A stretch of DNA of 64,000 nt from Rhizobium mesosinicum (GCF_019511345.1 NZ_JAEUAK010000003.1:124001-188000), one strand, 5' to 3'; positions 33,921 to 44,442 are shown, counted from the first letter of the stretch. Translations and numbers: made by a program. The notes: generated from the sequence alone by a model not told the origin.

Positions 33921-34592
33921 GTGCATTACAAATTCGATTTCGGATGGCTCCTCGACTATTCCCCCCAGATCGCCAAGGGTGTTCTGGTTACCCTCGAGCT
34001 GATCGCGGTAGGCGGAATTTTCGGCATTGCCCTCGGCATATTCTGCGCCTGGGTCCGCGCGCTTGGGCCGAAGTGGTTGCGTCCGCCGGTTGCCACCTAC
34101 GTGGAGCTCATCCGCAACACGCCGTTCCTTATCCAGCTCTTTTTCATCTTTTTCGGTCTGCCGTCATTGGGGCTGCAATTGTCGGAAATGACGGCAGCCA
34201 ACATCGCAATGGTGGTCAATCTCGGCGCCTATAGCTGCGAGATCATCCGCGCCGGCATTCAGGCGACGCCGAAGGGGCAATTCGAGGCGGGCGCCAGCCT
34301 GGCGATGACCCGTTTCGAAACCTTCCAGCACGTGGTGCTGGTGCCGTCCCTGCAGCGCATCTGGCCCGCGCTTTCGTCCCAGGTCGTCATCGTCATGCTC
34401 GGATCTTCCGTCGTCTCGCAGATCGCTGCGGAGGATCTGACATTTGCCGCCAACTTCATCCAGTCGCGCACCTTCCGCGCCTTCGAAGCCTACATGGTAT
34501 CCACCACCATTTATCTCCTGCTCGCGATCCTTCTTCGGCAGGCGCTCGTGATGGTGGGCGGATTCATCTTTCCGCGCGGAGGCACGAGATGA
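33921..34592 (+). CDS. Amino-acid-type ABC transporter permease
   Basis: A 223-residue inner-membrane permease with the HisMQ-type EAA loop (EAGASLAMTRFETFQHVVLV) and N-terminal VELIRNTPFLIQLFFIFFGL. The start is GTG 33921, with AAAGGAAG upstream. The C-terminus overlaps the next permease by four bases (ATGA at 34589-34592). Confidence 0.9.
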   Translation: MHYKFDFGWLLDYSPQIAKGVLVTLELIAVGGIFGIALGIFCAWVRALGPKWLRPPVATYVELIRNTPFLIQLFFIFFGLPSLGLQLSEMTAANIAMVVNLGAYSCEIIRAGIQATPKGQFEAGASLAMTRFETFQHVVLVPSLQRIWPALSSQVVIVMLGSSVVSQIAAEDLTFAANFIQSRTFRAFEAYMVSTTIYLLLAILLRQALVMVGGFIFPRGGTR

Positions 34593-35225
34593 TCGAATTT
34601 ACCACCTGGGATATCCTCAGAAATCTCCTGCTGGCAACCCGTTGGACCGTTCTGCTTTCTCTCGTCTCATTTATCGGCGGAGGCATCGTCGGGCTGTTGC
34701 TGCTGTTCGCGCGCCTTTCCCGAAAAAAATGGCTCCGAACGTTTTCGAAATATTACGTCGAGCTGTTTCAGGGCACGCCGCTGCTGATGCAGCTCTTCAT
34801 CGCCTTCTTCGGCCTTGGCTTGTTCGGCATCAATGTCCCAGCCTGGCTGGCGGCCGGCCTGACGCTGGTATTTTGGGCGGCGGCGTTCCTGACGGAGATC
34901 TGGCGCGGCTGTGTAGATGCTGTTGCGAAAGGCCAGTGGGAGGCTTCCGCAAGCCTGGCCATGGGCCGCTTGCAGCAGATGCGTTACGTCATCCTGCCTC
35001 AGGCCATGCGCGTCGCCGTGCCGCCGACGGTCGGCTTCATCGTGCAGGTGATCAAAGGCACCGCGGTCACCTCCATCATTGGTTTCGTGGAACTGTCCAA
35101 GGCAGGCACGGTGGTCACGAACGCCACATTCCAACCCTTCGTGGTCTACGGCCTCGTGGCCCTCATCTATTTCGCCCTGTGCTGGCCCTTGTCGAAGAGC
35201 AGCCAGATCCTCGAAAGGAAGCTTA

Positions 35226-35248
<23 letters not shown>
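34589..35248 (+). CDS. Amino-acid-type ABC transporter permease
   Basis: A 219-residue second permease of the pair. VELFQGTPLLMQLFIAFFGL marks the HisMQ family, with the EAA loop in WEASASLAMGRLQQMRYVIL. Its 3' end overlaps the ATPase gene by 23 bases in another frame, showing a compact operon. Confidence 0.9.
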
Positions 35249-35951
<703 letters not shown>

Positions 35952-36308
35952 GGACCTATTTGAACAGCCAAGGGTGAGGCGCGTGCGAGCAACCGGCTGA
36001 GAAGCCTCGCCGGCCTCGGTGAAAGCGCGGGTTCAGAGAAGGAAAGGCGGCCCGAGGCAGCCTTCAGACTGGTGAAAAGTCCTTTCTAACCTCCTTCCGC
36101 GATTTTGATTCTGATCCGTTCTTTTTTCGATTAAGAGACGTCCCTGAATCTTAGTCTTTCCGGATGGGTGTCAGGGGTTGTCCGCAAGCGGAAGGCGACC
36201 CGAGGCCGCGTTTTCCAGGAGGTCCCAGCATTCCTGCCAGTCGTTCGCCGCCTCTGCGACCGCTGTATCGCCATGATAGGCGGGCGCGCAGTTGGCCGCC
36301 GGGCGACT

Positions 36309-37084
36309 TTCAGGGTTTGTTGGAACAACTGGTATCGACCTCCGAACAAATCGCCGCGCTTGAGAAGGAGCTTCGCATTCGCGCCAGGCAGGATGATCTC
36401 GCCTCTCGACTGATGACCATTCCGGGCGTCGGCGCAATTCGCGCCATAGCGATCGAAGCATTAGCGCCGTCGGCCGAGACATTTTCCAAGGGGCGGGATT
36501 TTGCGGCTTGGATCGGTCTCACCCCAAAGCAGAATTCTTCCGGAGGCAAGGATCGGCTTGGTACAGTCTCCAAGATGGGGGAACGCGATCTTCGTCGTCT
36601 CCTTGTCCTCGGCACTACAGCGGTAGTGCGCTGGGCAAGACGATACGGAGCGCCTGCCGGGACATGGTTGGCAAGAATGCTTTCGAGGAAGCCGCCGAAG
36701 CTTGTCGCGGTGGCTTTGGCAAACAAACTTGCGCGCATCGCCTGGGCCCTGATGGCCAGCGGCGGCGTCTATCAAGCTCCGGCATCTGGCGCTGCGTAAA
36801 GTAGGGTCGAACAGCCGCGAGGCGTCGGGAATGTGGAAGGTCTAACGGAGGATTATGGGCAAACGGTCAGAAACGGAATCGGAAGAATCATTAGGTGGAT
36901 GAGTGCCTCGAGCACGCCGGTCCGAATTGGCTCCGATTCACGCATTCCATAAGGGCCCGCGACGTGTTGAGGTCGCTTTGCGAGGCCGGACACACGTCAG
37001 CACCCGACCAAATTGCCTATACCGACGTAAGATTCTGCTTGCATTACCGGGGCGTCCACACACGTCCACCTGGATCCGTCAGGG
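36309..37084 (+). mobile_element. IS110/IS1111-type transposase, C-terminal remnant with 3' flank
   Basis: From about 36309 to the stop at 36799 the product reads LLEQLVSTSEQIAALEKELR, then MTIPGVGAIRAIAIEALAP, FAAWIGLTPKQNSSGGKDRL and ERDLRRLLVLGTTAVVRWAR. This is the C-terminal half of IS110/IS116/IS902-type transposases with the GVG helix-hairpin-helix and the GLTP motif. The N-terminal DEDD catalytic half is missing, so it is inactive. The following 280 bases look like the element's non-coding end, up to about 37084. Confidence 0.75.
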
Positions 37085-37246
37085 CTAATCACCTCCCGCG
37101 ACGGTGTGGCGGGACATCTTCTCACTACCAGGCAACAGAGCCGTCACCAGCCATGTCGATTTGCTTAATTCCAACGAGACGAAGATTGCGCCAAGATCGA
37201 CGAGGGTAGCGGTCTGAGCTTGAGATTGATCTGCTGTTATCGGCAT
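37085..37246 (-). mobile_element. IS110-type transposase, N-terminal remnant
   Basis: On the minus strand, ATG at 37244-37246 opens a 53-residue peptide containing TLVDLGAIFVSLELSKSTWL, then LPGSEKMSRHTVAGGD and a TAG stop. This is the N-terminus of a rhizobial IS110-family transposase. The rest of the gene is gone, and the fragment abuts the end of the oppositely oriented IS110/IS1111 remnant. Confidence 0.65.
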
Positions 37247-37370
37247 GGTTGGCCTCCAGAGAGGTTTCTTGCGACCTCACTCTGCCACGGTGCAGGCCGC
37301 TACTCACCCCTGATGGGATCTCAAGAGCTTCAATGAGCTATATGCCGAAAATCAGGAACGCGCGCGTTGT

Positions 37371-37415
37371 GTAACGACAATGCTTTTACGGATCTTGTAA
37401 AGATATTGTCGTTAC
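37371..37415. promoter_or_regulatory. Inverted repeat before DUF1778/GNAT pair
   Basis: GTAACGACAAT (37371-37381) and ATTGTCGTTAC (37405-37415) are perfect 11-base arms, 23 bases apart, 29 bases before the antitoxin ATG. Autoregulation by the antitoxin's ribbon-helix-helix domain is the expected use. Confidence 0.7.
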
Positions 37416-37443
37416 GCTATATAGGTGCAAACAGGAGTTTGCC

Positions 37444-38234
<791 letters not shown>

Positions 38235-38416
38235 GAGGGACTCATCAGCAATCTCGGTTGAATTCATTCCATCTCACTTCTAGCTCACTGAATTTCGGCA
38301 GCAGCTCCCGACATTAAATGAGGGCGAGTTCGAATTCCTTCAACTGCCCAGACTTCAAGGTCTCAGGTTGGCTCCCATTAAGGCATTTAATCAGACTCGG
38401 CTGATTTCATAATCGC
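38235..38416. other. Intergenic region after GNAT toxin
   Basis: About 180 bases between the GNAT toxin stop and the end of the frameshifted XRE gene. No feature can be supported. Confidence 0.4.
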
Positions 38417-38586
38417 TTACGGATCGGCTCCAATCGCCCTGCTGACCTCTACGAATTCGGCCACATCAAGCCGTCGTTCGCCAAGTTCGAATTTTGAGAG
38501 AAGGTTTGCCGTTGACCGATCCGGTGACCCAGCTCAGCCTGGGTGACATTCGCGGCCTTTCTCGCCGCAATGAGGGCATCGATCAT
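38417..38586 (-). pseudogene. XRE-family HTH regulator, frameshifted
   Basis: On the minus strand MIDALIAARKAANVTQAELG followed by HRIGQRQTF is the first half of a small Xre/Cro-type regulator. The continuation LSKFELGERRLDVAEFVEVS and RAIGADP then stop (38417-38419) lies in the next frame. One extra C in the run near 38503-38507 would restore the usual family text (QTFLSKFE). The true start may lie further upstream. It is either a dead gene or a sequencing slip. Confidence 0.7.
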
Positions 38587-38692
38587 CCGGCGATAAACAA
38601 TCGCATGAAAAGAGGACAATTTAGATCGCCAGTTGAAGAAAAACCAGCAACCTCAAAATAGGGTATCAATCAAAGGTAGAGAGCGAGGGGTC

Positions 38693-39591
38693 ATTGAACT
38701 ACGCCAGCTATCCTACTTCGTTGCGGTGGCCGAGGAGCTACATTTCGGCAGAGCCGCAGCCAAGGTGAGTATCACCCAGCCTGGCCTGTCAGACGCGATC
38801 CTGGCACTGGAGAAGGAGCTCGGCGTGCAGCTTTTCATACGCTCGACCAGGCGGGTGGAACTGACAAGAGCAGGGGCGGCTTTCTATGAGCGGTCAGTCC
38901 GGATCCTCAGCGAAGTGGATCTGTCGAGAGAGATCGCCCGCTCGGTCGGCGGAAGGTCGGCGCGGAAGATTGCGATCGGCACTGTCTATCCCGCCACCAT
39001 CGGCGTGCTGCCGTCCTTCCTGTCGCGCATCGGGAGGAAATACCCTGACATCCGCATGCATATCGAAAGCGGCACCACCGATGACATCATCCGCCATATC
39101 GAGGCAGGCCGCATCAATCTCGGCTTCATCCGGCCGGTGGAGAATATCGGCTCGCTTCGCTTCTTCTCGATTGCCCATGAGCGCTACCTGCTGGCGGTGG
39201 CCAAGGAGAGCCCGCTGTCATTGAAGAGCGAGATCGATCTTGCGGATCTGCGCTCGGAGAAGATCATCTGCTTTTCCCGTCAGAACCTCTCCTACAGCGA
39301 GCGCTATTTTGCGGAAAAGTTCGAGGAGCACGATCTGACCGACAATGTCGCCTACACCTGCGACGACACCTTCTCGCTGGTGTCGCTGGTCTCGGCCGGC
39401 CTTGGCATCGGCTTCGTGCCGGAATGGACGCAGGATCTGCCGAATCGCGGCTTTGAGCTTAAGAAGGTGAGAAGGTGAGGGGCATTGACTTCAAGATCGG
39501 TCTCGGTGTCGCCTGGAACCGGGAGGAACCGACTGCCGGCCGTGACGACATCATCGATATCGCTCGGTCATTGGTGCGGCCGGGGAGGTGA
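38693..39591 (+). pseudogene. LysR family regulator broken by 8-bp tandem duplication
   Basis: The first 260 residues are a normal LysR protein (ELRQLSYFVAVAEELHFGRA, VSITQPGLSDAILALEKELG). The frame then ends at 39478 in FELKKVRR. An exact duplication of GAAGGTGA (39463-39470 and 39471-39478) causes this: with one copy the frame continues as KKVRGIDFKIGLGVAWNREE, through DDIIDIARSLVRPGR, to a stop at 39589-39591, the expected family C-terminus. A start is also doubtful: good spacing from GAGCGAGGGG falls on ATT at 38693, and the only alternative upstream is TTG at 38633. Confidence 0.8.
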
Positions 39592-39649
39592 GGGGTGCGA
39601 CTTTGTCTTGCCGATATCTCGTCGCTCGACGACGCCATCTTTGGCGCTG

Positions 39650-39950
39650 CCAAGGATCCGCGGCTCGGTCGCATTTTCATGAACAGAACCATCCGAACCT
39701 ATCCCGCCTTTGACGGGTTTTTCGGCATGGAAGAGACGATCGAGCGGATCGTTTCTTTCTTCAGACATGCTCCCCAAGGCTTGGAGGAGCGCAAACAGAT
39801 CCTTTATCTCCTCGGTCCGGTCGGCGGCGGCAAGTCTTCGCTTGCCGAACGCCTGAAGCAGCTGATGGAGGTCAATCCCACCCATGTGCTGAAAGCCGGT
39901 GACGGCCTCAGCCCGGTCTTTGAAAGCCCACTCTTAAGCTTCAAGCCGGG
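39650..39950 (+). pseudogene. prkA: PrkA-type serine protein kinase fragment
   Basis: The translated segment KDPRLGRIFMNRTIRTYPAF, then FFGMEETIERIVSFFRH, LLGPVGGGKSSLAERLKQLM and LSPVFESPL matches the early AAA region (Walker A GPVGGGKS) of the approximately 650-residue PrkA kinase. The N-terminal 60 residues and everything after the P-loop region are missing. It follows the broken LysR gene by about 60 bases. Confidence 0.75.
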
Positions 39951-40289
39951 CGAACTCGCGTCCGAGAACAAGTAGCTACCTTGACTATGAACGGAGCGCG
40001 CGTCGGAACGACCAATTTCAGCGACAGGCCTCGCGGCCTCCACTCGTGTAAGTGGATTGACGGCGAGCGAGGACCTTGCTTTTCGAATACCTAACAGACC
40101 TCGAGCGTACGCCGTTGTCCGAACAAACGGCCTCAATACTTCTCTTCCCACCTGATCACACCCATCGCCGTCTCCTCTGCGTTTCGATAGGACCGCGGTG
40201 TGCGTGGTCCGGGCGCGGTGGCCCAGCATTCGCCACCGGACTTGCATAAGTCGCATACATTACGTTTTTAAGTAAAACTGGAGGTGGCT
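39951..40289. other. Intergenic region upstream of Phd-like antitoxin
   Basis: No gene seen in about 340 bases. A 14-base palindrome GACTTGCATAAGTC (40239-40252, 5-base arms) lies 38 bases before the antitoxin start and may be its operator. Confidence 0.4.
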
Positions 40290-40535
40290 ATGAAGCAGTT
40301 CTCTTTTTCCGACATGAACAGGGCTTCGGGAGAGATCTTGGAGACTGCATTGATCGAGCCCGTAACGCTCACAAAGCGTGGCAAGGAAAAGCTCGTCATT
40401 CTGACGGCCGAGCAGTATCGAAAGCTGCTGGGTCGCTCCCACACCGCCGCCTACAGTCCCGAGGATGCACCCGATAGCGTTCATGACGAGCTGATGTCTG
40501 GTCTCGGCGCGTTGCTCGAAGACGGACATGTTTGA
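40290..40535 (+). CDS. Phd/YefM-like antitoxin
   Basis: An 81-residue protein, MKQFSFSDMNRASGEILETA, then PVTLTKRGKEKLVILTAEQY, which is the DNA-binding fold of Phd/YefM antitoxins, followed by an acidic tail (YSPEDAPDSVHDELMSGLG). The ATG at 40290 has a strong GGAGG site. The reading frame is intact although its toxin partner is frameshifted, so it may survive as an orphan regulator. Confidence 0.85.
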   Translation: MKQFSFSDMNRASGEILETALIEPVTLTKRGKEKLVILTAEQYRKLLGRSHTAAYSPEDAPDSVHDELMSGLGALLEDGHV

Positions 40536-40922
40536 AGCCGGAGACGTCGTTCGTTTCCATTACCTTTGGAAGCGACACGCCGACGCCGGCGAGGATGCCG
40601 GCCGCAAGGCGCGCCGGTCTGTGTTGTCGTCCGGACCGCTGCCGTCCCAGGCGTCGTCTTTCTATTTGCCATCACCTCGCAGATCCCGAAAAACGAGCGC
40701 TTGTTCCTGCCGATCAGCCAGATCGAATGTCGCCGCGCCGGCCTGGACTTTCCCTGTTTCATCATTCTCGACGAATATAACCGTGTCGAGCTGGACAAGG
40801 CGTTCGATTTCGAGTCGACCACGCCGCTTGGCGGTTTCAGCGCAGCCTTCCTCAAGAAAATCGCCGGTGTCGTGAAAGAGGCAGCGGCGAGTCGTCGACT
40901 ATCTGCCGTGTCACGGTCTTGA
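40528..40922 (+). pseudogene. PemK/MazF-like toxin, frameshifted
   Basis: ATG 40528 overlaps the antitoxin stop and starts MFEAGDVVRFHYLWKRHADA, continuing GEDAGRKAR. The natural continuation PVCVVVRTAAVPGVVFLFAI, through FLPISQIECRRAGLDFPCFI, ILDEYNRVEL and GGFSAAFLKKIAGVVKE, is in another frame. One missing C near 40610-40618 (GCGCGCCGG) explains the break. The pieces match PemK/MazF-type endoribonuclease toxins. As written the toxin is dead. Confidence 0.75.
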
Positions 40923-41088
40923 GGGGACGCCCTTTGCGAGGTGGAATCCTAAATCGTTCATGGTAAACCTGCGTGCTCATACCGGCAGAATCGCAAGGAC
41001 CGCGGCTGTTGTTAGCGAGAGTGGCGTTGCAGCCTTCGGGACCACGCCAATCCTTCCAAGATCGCACATCCAGCGCCGATGTCCGCGA

Positions 41089-41928
41089 CTAAAACGCAAA
41101 ATGATGGAGGATATTCCTCGGGTAGGCACGCGCTTTTTTGCAGAGTTCTTCTATCTGCTCGTCACTGATGCCAGCAAGTATCCCGGTGCGCACCAGCACC
41201 GAATCTAAGCCGGCCGACTGCGCGCCGAGAATATCGTGATCGATGCTATCGCCAATGCAGACCACGCGACGACGGTCGGTGCCACCAACGAGCTTCAATG
41301 CGTGTTCGTAGATTTCGGGATAGGGTTTTCCGAGCCAGGTGACGTGACCGCCCATCGCCTCGTAGAGCTTGGCGATGCTGCCTGCGCCCGGCGCAATGGA
41401 GCCGTTGCTTAACTTATGGATGTCGGGATTGGTACAGTAACATGGGACCCCGCTTTCGGCCGCCGGACGCAGCATTTCGCGGTAGTCATCCATAGATATG
41501 TGTTCGGCTTCACTGCCGGAAATAATTACGATTTCGGCTTCCGACGCCTGTTCGATGGAAACCAAGCCAAGCCGATCCGCGAGATTGCTATCTCCACCGC
41601 TGGAAATCGTGAAGCACCGGACCCCCTGCCTGATCGAGTTTTCAGGCTGTGACAGGATGTCGAACGCCACGTCTCCCGATGTGACAAAGAAGTCGAAGCT
41701 CCCAGGGGCGAAGCCGAGCTTAACAAGCCGCTCGGAATTATATTCGCCGCTTCTGCCGGAGTTCGACAAGATGACGACTTGTCGGCCTGCCGACGCGAGT
41801 TCGGCCAGGGCTGCAATAGCGCCCTCATAGGGGCCGGCGTCATCCCTCAGTACGCCGAACTGGTCGATGAAGAAGATGTCGTATTTTTGCACCAATTCGG
41901 GGAGGGTGACAGGGGTTACTCTAGGCAC
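41089..41928 (-). CDS. HAD-IIA superfamily hydrolase
   Basis: A 279-residue HAD-type phosphatase. Motif I is FFIDQFGVL (nucleophile Asp22, with Phe24 where most HAD phosphatases have the acid/base Asp), motif II is VVILSNSGR and the motif III/IV region is WLGKPYPEIYEHA plus CIGDSIDHDILGA. A bulky residue at the +2 position is known in one HAD-IIA subgroup. It probably dephosphorylates a sugar phosphate of the neighbouring pathway. Translation from GTG 41928 overlaps the end of the FGGY kinase gene by eight bases. Confidence 0.82.
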   Translation of the reverse strand: MPRVTPVTLPELVQKYDIFFIDQFGVLRDDAGPYEGAIAALAELASAGRQVVILSNSGRSGEYNSERLVKLGFAPGSFDFFVTSGDVAFDILSQPENSIRQGVRCFTISSGGDSNLADRLGLVSIEQASEAEIVIISGSEAEHISMDDYREMLRPAAESGVPCYCTNPDIHKLSNGSIAPGAGSIAKLYEAMGGHVTWLGKPYPEIYEHALKLVGGTDRRRVVCIGDSIDHDILGAQSAGLDSVLVRTGILAGISDEQIEELCKKARAYPRNILHHFAF

Positions 41929-43201
41929 TGGCGTTATCCAATCGAGAGAGAACCAACGCAGCCGTACCCACAGCTGCCTCGACTGATCTCGCTGCCAAAG
42001 TGTTGATGCCCATTGCCTGCGCCCTCATTGAGGTCCAAACGTGATTGCGCGCCCCGCCTCCTACCGTCCGAAGGCTCACGAGTGTTGGTGCACCCAACTC
42101 GCGTAATCGCTGGTACCCCAGTCGTTCGATCTCCGTCATGCCCTCGAGGATGGCTTGAAAGAATTCACTGTCGTCGGCAGGGCGAGGCGTAAGCCGGGGC
42201 GGATACTGCGGGTCGTTGATCGGGAAACGTTCGCCGGGACGAAGGAGAGGATAGAAATCGAGACCCAGTTTGCGGCTTGGATCGATCTTCTCTGTCAAAT
42301 CGTCCAGCCGGTCGTCACCGATCAAGGCACGCACGACGTTTCCACCGCTGTTTGAAGCGCCGCCAACGAGCCAGAACCGACCGACGCGGTGCGAGTAAAT
42401 CCCGTATTCCGCCGCGTTGATTGGAGCATCCGACGCCAGTTTGAGAACGATCGTCGACCCCAATGCAGTCACAGCGTCGCCTATGGTCGACGCTCCGGTA
42501 GCCAGAAACGATGCGCACCCGTCAGTCGTGCCCGCGTGAAACCAGGCTGAACTGGGCAGGCCCACCTTCTGGAGGAATCCTCCTACCGGTGCTATCCTCT
42601 CGCCTGCGCGATAGACAAGAGGCAACTTGGATACGTCCATTCCCGCCACTTCGACCCACTCTGGCCAACGTTCCACCTCCAGATCGAAACCCGACTTGAG
42701 CGCATTGTTTTCGTCGCTGACGTGCCCTGGACAGCCCAATTTCATCAAGATCCAGTCGGCTTGATGGACGACGGTGTGAGCATCGTCGAGACGCGACAAA
42801 TAGATAGCACGGGCTAGTCCCGAGTTCGCACCAGCCGCCGTGCTGCCCACCGGAGCCTCTTTTGCTATGCTGTCGATGATTGCAGCATCGGGGCAGGGAT
42901 CATTATACATGAGGACCTGGCCCGTCGGCTGGTCGGCTCGATTGAGCGAGAGAACTGTCCCGGAGGTCCCGTCGACGGCGACGCCTTCGACAGAGCGGAG
43001 GTCCGTTGTTTGCGCGAGGCGTTCGATTGCCTCTGCTACCCTGTTCCACCAGCATCTAGGTTGACGCATCTCGTCGGGCGTTTCGAACGGTGCGGAGGCG
43101 AAGCCGACCGGATTGCCCGCACGATCGATAGCCGAGGCGCGAGCACCGGAGGTGCCGATATCGATCCCGAGTGCAACAGCTTGGCTAATCTTCGCGTTCA
43201 C
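41921..43201 (-). CDS. FGGY family carbohydrate kinase
   Basis: A 426-residue sugar kinase of the FGGY family: ALGIDIGTSGARASAIDRAG for the first phosphate loop, EGVAVDGTSGTVLSL for the second, the substrate region DWILMKLGCPGHVSDENNAL and an ATP-binding adenosine region near VSLRTVGGGARNHVW. The start is GTG 43201, overlapping the aldolase stop (GTGA). It would phosphorylate a pentose or hexose ketose ahead of the aldolase. The exact sugar is not known. Confidence 0.87.
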   Translation of the reverse strand: MNAKISQAVALGIDIGTSGARASAIDRAGNPVGFASAPFETPDEMRQPRCWWNRVAEAIERLAQTTDLRSVEGVAVDGTSGTVLSLNRADQPTGQVLMYNDPCPDAAIIDSIAKEAPVGSTAAGANSGLARAIYLSRLDDAHTVVHQADWILMKLGCPGHVSDENNALKSGFDLEVERWPEWVEVAGMDVSKLPLVYRAGERIAPVGGFLQKVGLPSSAWFHAGTTDGCASFLATGASTIGDAVTALGSTIVLKLASDAPINAAEYGIYSHRVGRFWLVGGASNSGGNVVRALIGDDRLDDLTEKIDPSRKLGLDFYPLLRPGERFPINDPQYPPRLTPRPADDSEFFQAILEGMTEIERLGYQRLRELGAPTLVSLRTVGGGARNHVWTSMRAQAMGINTLAARSVEAAVGTAALVLSRLDNASA

Positions 43202-44280
43202 GCGGGCCGCCTTTCCGAGCCTCGGTCTAGCGCCTGTCGATATTGTTCCGCTTCCCAGTGCGTCAACTCGTATTCGTCGTCGTTCGAGAGATAAACCACC
43301 GACGCCTCTTCCGGGATACGGCTCACTACCTCCGCGAGGCAACGGGCCATAACTTCGCCACCCGCAGTGAGCGTGCTCGACAAGAGTACTCCCTTATTTG
43401 GGACGATCAGCATTTTCGGCGCTTCGCGCCCTTCCCGCTGCCAAGTGGCTTCCAGGTCGGCCGCGCTTTGTCCCTCCGAGAGCATACCGATCTCGGTTCC
43501 AAGGAAAATGACGTGGTCCGGATAGAGCGACCCGCCGAGTGCGATCTTCAGATTCACATCGGAAAGCGCGACGGTATGGCTTTCGTGGTCACGCGCAGGA
43601 TGATAGCCGGAACCCTTTGCGATCCGCTCCAGCGCATCGATGTCGGGGGAACCGCTATTTCGCGACGGACATGAAAGTGCCTTCGTGACACGGTCGATCC
43701 GATCCGCCACTTCCTCCACCGTGCTGCCGCACACGATGATGCCGTGATTGAACAGGATCAGGACATCCGGGATCGATGCGGCTACTTTCTCGATTTCCCT
43801 GGCGAGCGGAGTCCCCGGACGCCTATACGGTATTGTCATCCAGGTGAGGTCGGAAACAGCGCTCATGCGCGCAGACAACTCTGCCTCGCGGTTCTCAAGG
43901 ACAGCCAGAGCGATCGCGTTGACGCAATGATAATGCGCGACGACCTGACTTCTCAGTGCCGCGTGAAAGCTGGTCTCGATCGAAGGCCGAAGTCCACTTG
44001 AATTCAGTTCGGAAACGACGAAATCAGTGGATTTTTCGGCGCGTGGATCATCCTCGCGTAGCGCCGCGATTAGCGGATCAACCACAACCGGCACCATGAT
44101 GTCTTCAGCACCCGCCCTGGAAAGCCACGTGCCTGACGCCTTCACCCACATGACGCCGTCGCTCTTGATGGACGTATTACCGCCTGCGCCCTGCGTCTTG
44201 AGGATATCGCTGCCGATCTGACTGGAGAGCCGGAGGAAGTCTCTGAATAGCTCGGTGTCCCTGAGGTCCGGTTTGGTCAT
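43198..44280 (-). CDS. Class II aldolase/adducin family protein
   Basis: A 360-residue class II aldolase, longer than the 215-residue FucA/AraD core. It has the phosphate-loop text GAGGNTSIKSDG, WVKASGTWLSRAG, the catalytic Glu in PSIETSFHAAL, and zinc ligands HYH (VVAHYHCVNAIAL) and His in LFNHGIIVCG. It should cleave a ketose phosphate to DHAP and an aldehyde. The C-terminal 130 residues resemble an extra domain found in a subgroup of sugar aldolases. It is the first gene of the minus-strand arm of the sugar locus. Confidence 0.87.
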   Translation of the reverse strand: MTKPDLRDTELFRDFLRLSSQIGSDILKTQGAGGNTSIKSDGVMWVKASGTWLSRAGAEDIMVPVVVDPLIAALREDDPRAEKSTDFVVSELNSSGLRPSIETSFHAALRSQVVAHYHCVNAIALAVLENREAELSARMSAVSDLTWMTIPYRRPGTPLAREIEKVAASIPDVLILFNHGIIVCGSTVEEVADRIDRVTKALSCPSRNSGSPDIDALERIAKGSGYHPARDHESHTVALSDVNLKIALGGSLYPDHVIFLGTEIGMLSEGQSAADLEATWQREGREAPKMLIVPNKGVLLSSTLTAGGEVMARCLAEVVSRIPEEASVVYLSNDDEYELTHWEAEQYRQALDRGSERRPA

Positions 44281-44355
44281 ATTGTCTCCCTCCTGTTGCC
44301 CTGTCGCCTCCTTGTTCGGGACGAGCGTGAGCGAACTTTTGCGCGATCCTATAAA

Positions 44356-44379
44356 TGTGATTGTAGATCGTCAACGATG
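44356..44379. promoter_or_regulatory. Direct repeat copy 1 in divergent sugar promoter
   Basis: A 24-base segment (starting TGTGATTGTAG and ending CAACGATG) matches 44419-44442 at 20 of 24 positions in the same orientation. It lies 76 bases upstream of the aldolase start. Candidate DeoR-type operator. Confidence 0.6.
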
Positions 44380-44418
44380 AAGATTTCCCCTCATCGGCTG
44401 TTGCGATCTTTCGACTGA

Positions 44419-44442
44419 TATGATTATAGTTCGTCAAAGATG
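44419..44442. promoter_or_regulatory. Direct repeat copy 2 in divergent sugar promoter
   Basis: Second copy (starting TATGATTATAG and ending CAAAGATG), 63 bases from copy 1, that is six helical turns, ending 30 bases before the DeoR start. The same-face spacing favours cooperative or looping binding by the DeoR protein. Confidence 0.6.

Noticed and set aside
36164..36308. N-terminal part of the IS110 transposase or an unrelated minus-strand gene end (text AANDWQECWDLLENAASG)
   Set aside because: The plus-strand translation is Pro/Arg-rich and unlike a transposase. The minus-strand piece looks protein-like but has no start, and no family can be assigned.
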